Under the pieces are notes generated by a model. That model saw only the letters and a list, made by a program, of their open reading frames with translations, ran no database searches and was not told where the DNA came from. From the NCBI GenBank assembly GCA_020073615.1, contig JAIQEX010000012.1, positions 1 through 64,000 on the forward strand: a stretch of DNA of 64,000 bases, written 5' to 3'. Position 1 is the first letter of the stretch, and each line of letters opens with the position of its first letter. Source of the stretch: Terriglobia bacterium. GTDB lineage: Bacteria > Acidobacteriota > Terriglobia > Bryobacterales > Bryobacteraceae. Positions 57,525 through 64,000 of the stretch are shown in pieces. The position numbers and the translations under genes are program-made.

Positions 57525-58754
57525 ATGACCCCAGCCACTGTTAAACAACGAGGCAGCGAGCAGGCTTCTGACAAGACCGCCATTCACCCATTCCATGTGA
57601 ATGTTCCGGAAACCGAACTGAACGAATTGCGCAGGCGCATCAACGCGACAAAGTGGCCTGAACGAGAAACGGTTACAGATGCATCCCAAGGAGTACAGCT
57701 CGCGACGATTCAGGCGCTGGCGCGCTATTGGGCGACAGATTATGACTGGCGCAAGATCGAGGCAAAGATGAACGCCCTGCCGCAGTCCATCACCGAGATC
57801 GACGGGCTGGACATTCACTTCATTCACGTCCGTTCAAGACACGACAATGCGTTGCCCCTGATCGTTACGCACGGATGGCCCGGCTCGATCACCGAACAGA
57901 TGAAGATCATCGATCCGCTGACCAATCCCACCGCACACGGCGGAAATGCATCCGATGCGTTCCATGTCGTGATTCCGTCGATGCCGGGCTACGGGTTTTC
58001 CGGCAAGCCGTCCACCACTGGCTGGGACCCCGGCCACATCGCAGGTGCCTGGACCGTGCTGATGAAGCGCCTCGGATACACGAAATTCGTGGCGCAGGGT
58101 GGCGATTGGGGTGCGATCATCACCGAGCTAATGGGGGTGCAGGCGCCACCGGAATTGCTGGGCATTCACACCAACATGGCTAACGTGATTCCACTCGACA
58201 TCGACAAGCTGGCCTTTTCCGGCGCGCCGGCGCCGGCGAATCTCTCGGCCGACGAGAAACTCGCTTACGAGCGGCTGAGCATCGTCTATGCGAAGGGCAT
58301 CGGCTACGGCTTCCAGATGGGGTTGAGACCGCAGACGCTGTACGGAATAGCGGATTCACCGGTCGGCCTGGCGGCCTATTTTCTCGACCACGACGCGCGC
58401 AGCTACGAGCTGATCGCACGTGTCTTTGCCGGAGGGAGCGAAGGCCTCACACGAGACGACGTCCTCGACAACATCACGCTCACCTGGTTGACGAATACGG
58501 CGCTCTCAGGGGCCCGTCTCTATTGGGAGAACAAGGGGGCGTCGTTCTTCGCCGTCAAAGGCGTCGTGGTCCCGACGGCCGTGAGCGTCTTCCCTGACGA
58601 GCTCTATCCTGCTCCACGGAGTTGGGCGGAGCGGGCGTATCCCAAACTGATCCATTACAACAAGGTCGACAAGGGCGGGCACTTTGCGGCCTGGGAACAG
58701 CCACAACTCTTCACAGAAGAGGTTCGTGCGGGCTTCAGATCGCTGCGCAACTAG
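57525..58754 (+). CDS. Epoxide hydrolase-like alpha/beta hydrolase
   Basis: HPFHVNVPETELNELRRRINATKWPERETV; GLDIHFIHVRS; LIVTHGWPGSITEQ; FVAQGGDWGAIIT; VDKGGHFAAWEQPQLFTEEVRAGFRSLR. Confidence 0.92.
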   Translation: MTPATVKQRGSEQASDKTAIHPFHVNVPETELNELRRRINATKWPERETVTDASQGVQLATIQALARYWATDYDWRKIEAKMNALPQSITEIDGLDIHFIHVRSRHDNALPLIVTHGWPGSITEQMKIIDPLTNPTAHGGNASDAFHVVIPSMPGYGFSGKPSTTGWDPGHIAGAWTVLMKRLGYTKFVAQGGDWGAIITELMGVQAPPELLGIHTNMANVIPLDIDKLAFSGAPAPANLSADEKLAYERLSIVYAKGIGYGFQMGLRPQTLYGIADSPVGLAAYFLDHDARSYELIARVFAGGSEGLTRDDVLDNITLTWLTNTALSGARLYWENKGASFFAVKGVVVPTAVSVFPDELYPAPRSWAERAYPKLIHYNKVDKGGHFAAWEQPQLFTEEVRAGFRSLRN

Positions 58755-58764
58755 TGGAGCGGAG

Positions 58765-58965
58765 GAATTCGTTCCGGTGGCCATCACGGCATGTGCGGGG
58801 GAGATCTATCGAGCCTCGGTGACAGGGTCCGGCGCTCTATCGCGACCGTCTGCTTCCACGAGGTCAACAAGGGCGGTCACGTCGCGGCGTGGGAGCGGCC
58901 GGAACTCTTTGCTGAGGAGATTCGAGCTTCTTTCCGATTGCTGATGGCACAGCGTACGCGCAGAA
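58765..58965 (+). pseudogene. 3' end of a second epoxide hydrolase gene (frameshifted)
   Basis: VPVAITACAGEIYRA ... FHEVNKGGHVAAWERPELFAEEIRASFRLLMAQ parallels the end of the intact upstream gene. Confidence 0.7.
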
Positions 58966-59084
58966 ATTCCCGGGCAAGGATTCGCGTCGAATTCTCAGGG
59001 GCGTCGATCATAGCGTGCCGCAAGAAGCGCCGCAAGCTTTTGGGCAGGCTGTGATCGACGTCGACCCTTACTGAGTCGTCTGCA

Positions 59085-59346
59085 TCGGATGAGCTCGATG
59101 GGATTGGCGTCAGCCTGAACGAGCTTGGGCGGGCGCTTCCGGGTTCCGACGAACCGGATCAGCGCCATCGTCGATGGAAAGAGGGTCATCACCGTGGACA
59201 CCGCGATGCGCATGGCGCGGTATTTCGGCACCTCGGCGCTGGATTGGTGGAATCTTCAGGCCGCCTGTGACCTCGCTCGAGGTCGCCGGGCAGGAGATTC
59301 AGCCACGCATTGAAAAGGAAGTACTGCCACGGACCGCCGCTTCGTT
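59085..59346 (+). pseudogene. HigA-type XRE antitoxin remnant with two frameshifts
   Basis: DELDGIGVSLNELGRAL / RVPTNRISAIVDGKRVITVDTAMRMARYFGTSALDWWNLQAACDL / LEVAGQEIQPRIEKEVLPRTAA in three successive frames. Confidence 0.75.
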
Positions 59347-59374
59347 CTTGGGACCGGCCGTCTCGCTAACTTAA

Positions 59375-59809
59375 CTACGGCAGAAAGTCCGGGTCCAGCA
59401 AAACGTCCAGCGTATACGGGCAGGTGCCTGGGAAATCCGATTCCGGATGATTCGTTTCCGTCATGGCATCCACCACCGCGCGCTCGTAGGCTTCGGCCAG
59501 GTCCTCCGCGAGACCGGATTGGAGGCTTGGATTCCGCGACAAGAGCCGGGCGAGATCCTTCCGCTGCACGCGGATGGTCAGTTCCCAACTGCGAGACCTG
59601 CGGCCAGCCTGCACCTTCCACTTCAGGAGGTGCGCGATGAGAATGCCCAGGCGCGACAGCAACTCCCGGCGCTCGCGTTGTCCCATGTCCTCGATTTCCT
59701 CGGCAATGTGCTCGAGGTCGGCTTCGCCCGCCCGGCCGGCGCGCAGCAGTTCCGCGTTCCGCCGGGTCCATTCGTAGAAATCGCGGTCGTACAGTTCGGC
59801 GGACTCCAT
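59375..59809 (-). CDS. DUF29 family protein
   Basis: LYDRDFYEWTRRNAELLRAGRAGEADLEHIAEEIEDMGQRERRELLSRLGILIAHLLKWKVQ. Confidence 0.9.
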   Translation of the reverse strand: MESAELYDRDFYEWTRRNAELLRAGRAGEADLEHIAEEIEDMGQRERRELLSRLGILIAHLLKWKVQAGRRSRSWELTIRVQRKDLARLLSRNPSLQSGLAEDLAEAYERAVVDAMTETNHPESDFPGTCPYTLDVLLDPDFLP

Positions 59810-59825
59810 AAGGCGATTATAAAGC

Positions 59826-60575
59826 CTACCGCGCCTTCAGCTGTTCGGGCAGCACGGCGTAGCCGTCGGGCGGCGGGTAGAGCGACATCAGCAACTCCAG
59901 GCGGCGGCGCAGGTAGCGGCTGGGCATCTGCCGGGGACCGGTCTCGACGTCGATGTCGCAGCAGGTGCCGTGCAGGTACAGGGTGAGCGTGTCCTCGAAG
60001 GCCTGGCGCGCGTACTCGCGGAACAGCTTGGTCTCCTTGCGCACGTTGGTCTGGCGGCGCTGTAACGCCTGCTTCAGGTGCCAGCTCTTCTCGTCGACTT
60101 CGCCGTGGACCTCGGCGCTCAACTCCTCGCGGATGGTGCGAAAGAAGCGCTCCTGCACCTCGCCGGTCCAGCGCTCCGCCAGCAGGGCGGCCAGGGCGTT
60201 GTAGAACTGGTAGTGGTAGTCGGCTACTTCGATGTCCTTGATGCCCAGCGCCAGCACGGTCATATCGCCCAGCGAGCGGCGCGAACAGGGGATCTGGCGG
60301 GGCTCGGGCGGGCGCTCGAAGGTCACCGTGTCGCCCTCTTTGCCGTTGCTCTTTTCCAGATACGGCGCCAGAATGATGCCCATGAGCGGGAGGGTAGCGA
60401 CGATGGCCGGTGAGATGGCGGCAATAGGGTCGTTCAGGTACTGGCGCAGATCGTCCTCCGCCACCGGCAGGGTGGAGAAGTAGGAGAACTTGTTGGTGAG
60501 CGGAATCATCTCGCTGCGAAAGCGCGCGGCCAGATCGTCCACGGTCAGTTTGAGTCGTTCTGCGTCTGAGGACAT
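59826..60575 (-). CDS. Conserved hypothetical protein
   Basis: Complete ORF MSSDAERLKLTVDDLAARFRSEMIPLTNKFSYFSTLPVAEDDLRQYLNDPIAAI... Confidence 0.7.
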   Translation of the reverse strand: MSSDAERLKLTVDDLAARFRSEMIPLTNKFSYFSTLPVAEDDLRQYLNDPIAAISPAIVATLPLMGIILAPYLEKSNGKEGDTVTFERPPEPRQIPCSRRSLGDMTVLALGIKDIEVADYHYQFYNALAALLAERWTGEVQERFFRTIREELSAEVHGEVDEKSWHLKQALQRRQTNVRKETKLFREYARQAFEDTLTLYLHGTCCDIDVETGPRQMPSRYLRRRLELLMSLYPPPDGYAVLPEQLKAR

Positions 60576-60622
60576 CCCGGTGGTTCGATTGTAACAGGGC
60601 GGCAAGCTAAACTCTTAATGGG

Positions 60623-61786
60623 ATGGTCCGGAAGATCCTGATTTCCGCAGGCGAAGCGTCGGGCGACCTGTACGCCGCGCTGCTGGTGGAGGAACTGCGG
60701 CGCGCCTGGCCCGATGCGGACTTGTTCGGCTGCACCGGGCCGCGGCTGCGGGCGGCCGGCGTGCACACGGTAGTGGACGCGGCTGCGCTGGCCGTGGTGG
60801 GCCTGGCGGAGGTGGTAACGCATATTCCGCGCATTTACGGCGAATACCGCAAGCTGCTGGCCGCGGCGCGCGCCGGGAAGCCGGATCTGGCGATCCTCAC
60901 GGATTCGCCCGATTTCCACCTGCGCGTGGCCCGGAAGCTGCACCAACAGGGCGTTCCCGTGGTTTACCTGGTGGCGCCGCAGGTGTGGGCCTGGCGAAAA
61001 GGGCGATTGCGGACCATCCGGCGCACCGTGCGGCGGCTGCTGTGCATCTTTCCCTTTGAAGAGGAGTTCTTTACGCGCGCGGGAGTGGCGGCGACGTACA
61101 TCGGGCACCCCCTGGCCGGGCTGGTGCGGCCGTCTCTCAGCCGGGACGATTTTTTTCGGAAACACAGGCTGGCCGCGGGCCGTCCATTGATAGCAGTGCT
61201 ACCCGGAAGCCGCCGCGGCGAAGCGGCACGTCATCTGCCGGCGTTGCTGGACGCCGCCGAGCGGTTATACCGGGAGCAGGCAGTGCATCTGATTCTGCCG
61301 GCCTCGGCTACGGCCGGGGCCGCCTTTTTCCGGGAACGCCTGGGTGGTTCGCCGGTTCAAGTGATCGAAGGAGAGAGCTGGGACGCCATGGCGCACGCCG
61401 ATGTCGCGCTCGCCGCGAGCGGGACGGTAACGGTGGAGGCAGCGCTTCTGGGCACACCGATGGTGACATTTTACAAGGTGACGCCGCCGAGCTGGCTGGC
61501 CGGCAAGCTGCTGGTGCGCGTCCCGTTTTATTCCATGGTGAACCTGATCGCTGGCCGCGCCGTGGTGCCGGAGCTGATGCAGGGACAGATGACCGGCGAG
61601 GCGTTAGCTCGCGAAGCGCGCCGGCTGCTGGCCGATGAAGGCGCGCGCACGCGCATGAAGGCCGGCCTGGGGGAAGTGCGAGAAAAGTTGTCGCGCGGGC
61701 CGGCGGGGGCAGGACAGTCCGCGCCGGGCTACGCCGCCGCCATCGTTCAAGAAATCCTGGAAGGACAAGTTGCACATGTTTCGTGA
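60623..61786 (+). CDS. lpxB: Lipid-A-disaccharide synthase
   Basis: ILISAGEASGDLYAALLVEEL; DSPDFHLRVARKLHQQGVPVVYLVAPQVWAWRKGRLRTIRRTV; FPFEEEFFTRAGVAATYIGHPL. Confidence 0.96.
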   Translation: MVRKILISAGEASGDLYAALLVEELRRAWPDADLFGCTGPRLRAAGVHTVVDAAALAVVGLAEVVTHIPRIYGEYRKLLAAARAGKPDLAILTDSPDFHLRVARKLHQQGVPVVYLVAPQVWAWRKGRLRTIRRTVRRLLCIFPFEEEFFTRAGVAATYIGHPLAGLVRPSLSRDDFFRKHRLAAGRPLIAVLPGSRRGEAARHLPALLDAAERLYREQAVHLILPASATAGAAFFRERLGGSPVQVIEGESWDAMAHADVALAASGTVTVEAALLGTPMVTFYKVTPPSWLAGKLLVRVPFYSMVNLIAGRAVVPELMQGQMTGEALAREARRLLADEGARTRMKAGLGEVREKLSRGPAGAGQSAPGYAAAIVQEILEGQVAHVS

Positions 61787-63767
61787 CCTCCGCACCCATG
61801 CAGCCGCGCCGGCAATGGCCGGCCTGCTGCTGTTCGCCGCGACGCTTGCCGCGCCGGCTCAGGAGCGCCGCTCCACCTCCCGCATCGACGTCGAACAGTA
61901 CACCATCGACGCCGATATTTCGCCCAACACGCAGTCGGTCTCGGCCAAGGCAACCGTGCGGTTCGTCCCGGTGGATGACAACGTCACTTCGGCTTCATTC
62001 GAGCTGAACAACGCGCTCAACGTGTCGCGCGTGGTGGACGACAAGGGGAAACAGATTTCCGCGTCGCGCAACCAGCAGGATTTCACGGTGCGCCTGAGCT
62101 TCGATCAGCCGCTGCCCAAAGGGCAGCCGGTCACCATCACCTTCTATTACGACGGCAAGCTGACGGGGCAGGAAGACTCGCCCGTGTACGGCATCAAGTT
62201 CGCCGCCATCCATCCCGATTTTTCGTATCTGATGTACCCGGCGCGCTGGTTTCCGGTGAGCGGGTACACGACCGACCGTTTCGCCGCCGACATGCACGTC
62301 ACCGTGCCGATGGGATACGCGGTGCTGGGCAGCGGCCTGGATTCGCGGCAGACAGCGGGCGACAAGAACACCTACCAGTGGCGGTTCGACCGGCCGTCGT
62401 TTCCCGGCAGCATCGCGGTGGTGAAGGGCGACCCCGCGAAGGTGCAGTCGGAAGGCGTCACCACGGCGGTGTATTTCCGCGGACCTGAGGCGGACATGGC
62501 CCAGCCGTACGGGCAGGAGACCGGCAAGGTGATGTCGTTTTTCACGGGCACGTTCGGCCTGCCGCCCTATGCCAATCTGACGGTAGTGGAGACCGAGGCG
62601 GGCGCGCCCAACGGCTATGCCGCACCCGGCCTGATTTTCCTCGCGCCCAAGGGCATCGGACGGCAGCCCAACGGCAAACTGCTGGCCAACGAAGTTTCGC
62701 GCCAGTGGTGGGAGGAACTGGTTTCGCCCACCACCCGCAATCACCTGTGGCTCACCAACGGGCTGGCGGCCTACTCCGAGCTGCTGTGGAGCGAACATGC
62801 CAACGGCCCGGCCGCCATGGAGACCCAGCTCCGCGACGTGATGGTGGAATCGCTCACCGTGGATACGGTGCCGATCATCCAGTCCGCGCGCCTGGAAGAC
62901 TACTCACCGGAACTGTGGGCGCTGACCGGCAGCAAGGGCGCGGCGGTGATGAACATGCTGCGCTACGTGCTGGGCGATGCCAAGTTCTTCGAGACCCTGA
63001 AAGCTTACGCGCAGCAGGACGCCTGGAAATCGGTGAACACCGACGATTTCCGCAAGGTGGCGGAGACGGTCGCGGGCAAGGATATCGGCTACTTCTTCAT
63101 CCAGTGGATCGAATCGTCGGGCGCGCCCGAGTTCAAGCTGGAGTACACCGTTTTCCGCACCACCAAGGGGTTCCGCGTGCAGGGGAAGATCTCGCAGGAT
63201 CTGGACACGTTCCGCATGCCGGTGGACCTCAAGATTGAAACCGAAGGCAACCCGGAAGAGGCCAAAGTGGAAGTGGTGGGAACGTCGTCGGAATTCTCGA
63301 TCGACACCTTCGGCAAGCCCAAGAACGTGGTGATCGACCCCAACAACCGGGTGCTGCGCTATGCTCCGCAGGTGCGCGTGGCGGTGGCCATCCGGCGCGG
63401 CGAGCAGTTCGCCGAGCTGAGCGAATTCGGCGACGCGCTGAAGGAGTACCAGAAGGCGCTCGAGACCAACCGCCAGAGCTCGCTGGCGCACTACCGCATC
63501 GCCGAAGTGGAGTTTCTGCAAAACAACTTCCAAGGAGCGGCCAACGATTTCCGCGAAGCGCTGAACGGCGACCTGGAACCCAAGTGGACGGAAGTGTGGG
63601 CCCACATCAACCTGGGGAAAATCTTCGACGTGAGCGGGCAGCGCGAGCGCGCGGTGAACGAGTACAATCTGGCCATTCGCACCAAGGACAACACGCAGGG
63701 CGCGCAGGAAGAGGCCGGCAAATTCCTCAAGACGCCCTACGAACGGCAGAAGCGGGTGGAGCAGTAA
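61776..63767 (+). CDS. M1-peptidase-like secreted protein (degenerate zinc motif) with C-terminal TPR
   Basis: Signal peptide; M1-like region LLANEVSRQWWEELVSPTTRNHLWLTNGLAAYSELL; TPR-like EFGDALKEYQKALETNRQSSLAHYRIAEVEF. Confidence 0.85.
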   Translation: MFRDLRTHAAAPAMAGLLLFAATLAAPAQERRSTSRIDVEQYTIDADISPNTQSVSAKATVRFVPVDDNVTSASFELNNALNVSRVVDDKGKQISASRNQQDFTVRLSFDQPLPKGQPVTITFYYDGKLTGQEDSPVYGIKFAAIHPDFSYLMYPARWFPVSGYTTDRFAADMHVTVPMGYAVLGSGLDSRQTAGDKNTYQWRFDRPSFPGSIAVVKGDPAKVQSEGVTTAVYFRGPEADMAQPYGQETGKVMSFFTGTFGLPPYANLTVVETEAGAPNGYAAPGLIFLAPKGIGRQPNGKLLANEVSRQWWEELVSPTTRNHLWLTNGLAAYSELLWSEHANGPAAMETQLRDVMVESLTVDTVPIIQSARLEDYSPELWALTGSKGAAVMNMLRYVLGDAKFFETLKAYAQQDAWKSVNTDDFRKVAETVAGKDIGYFFIQWIESSGAPEFKLEYTVFRTTKGFRVQGKISQDLDTFRMPVDLKIETEGNPEEAKVEVVGTSSEFSIDTFGKPKNVVIDPNNRVLRYAPQVRVAVAIRRGEQFAELSEFGDALKEYQKALETNRQSSLAHYRIAEVEFLQNNFQGAANDFREALNGDLEPKWTEVWAHINLGKIFDVSGQRERAVNEYNLAIRTKDNTQGAQEEAGKFLKTPYERQKRVEQ

Positions 63768-63840
63768 ACCGCGGGGAACCGGCAGGCGGCACCGCCTGGC
63801 CCACCCTGTGTTTGGCGGCGCAAGGGTTGCCGCCTGCGGT

Positions 63841-64000
63841 TTATCGTCCCTCTGGAAAAATCGCGTTCAAGCCGAGGCGCAGCCGCGAATCATCCGTGGT
63901 CAATGCCTCCAGCGCTTCGATCATGGCGTTGCCGTCATAGCGGTATGCCTTGCGGCGCCACGGGTCTAGAATCCACACGTTCGGACAACCCATGCGCCAG
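63841..64000 (-). CDS. C-terminal part of a Uma2/DUF820-type endonuclease-like protein (truncated by window end)
   Basis: Minus strand WRMGCPNVWILDPWRRKAYRYDGNAMIEALEALTTDDSRLRLGLNAIFPEGR*. Confidence 0.6.
   Translation of the reverse strand, partial: WRMGCPNVWILDPWRRKAYRYDGNAMIEALEALTTDDSRLRLGLNAIFPEGR

Noticed and set aside
57137-57583. 149-aa minus-strand ORF between the PIN toxin and the epoxide hydrolase
   Set aside because: No recognisable motif, overlaps the hydrolase start; likely non-coding or decayed DNA.
59020-59073. Possible HigB toxin end (AVIDVDPY*) before the HigA remnant
   Set aside because: Similarity too short to support a call.

Overview
GC-rich chromosomal window, most likely from an acidobacterium of the Solibacter/Bryobacter type. 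This is inferred from two ADOP-like MacB/FtsX permeases, an Ig-like protein with a Solibacter-type C-terminal domain, PEP-CTERM proteins and many paralogous regulators. Housekeeping genes include thrS, lpxB, an acyl-CoA carboxylase cluster, a GH13 amylase, a tricorn-like protease and an AMP-dependent acyl-CoA synthetase. There are three two-component systems and two ECF sigma/anti-sigma pairs. Main observations: (1) An NtrC-type two-component system (28827-31416) is flanked by two small secreted-protein genes. Each of these has a -24/-12 (sigma54-like) promoter and paired GCA-N5-TGC dyads about 30 bp apart upstream, which makes a self-contained, ZraSRP-like regulon predicted from sequence. (2) A two-gene operon of STAND/AAA-type P-loop ATPases (34765-38895) lies behind a near-consensus sigma70 promoter with an overlapping palindrome. 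The second ATPase carries a recently expanded 114-bp repeat array. (3) Positions 53.83-59.5 kb form a toxin-antitoxin-rich gene graveyard in which several genes survive only as 3' ends (duplicated DUF1998-helicase tail, duplicated DUF29 tail, epoxide-hydrolase tail), beside frameshifted HigB and HigA, two intact VapBC-like modules and an integrase fragment. (4) Several enzyme-family proteins have lost their catalytic motifs (M1-peptidase-like, UvrC-like, thioredoxin-reductase-like). No rRNA, confident complete tRNA or CRISPR array was seen. All family calls are from reading motifs; no database searches were run.
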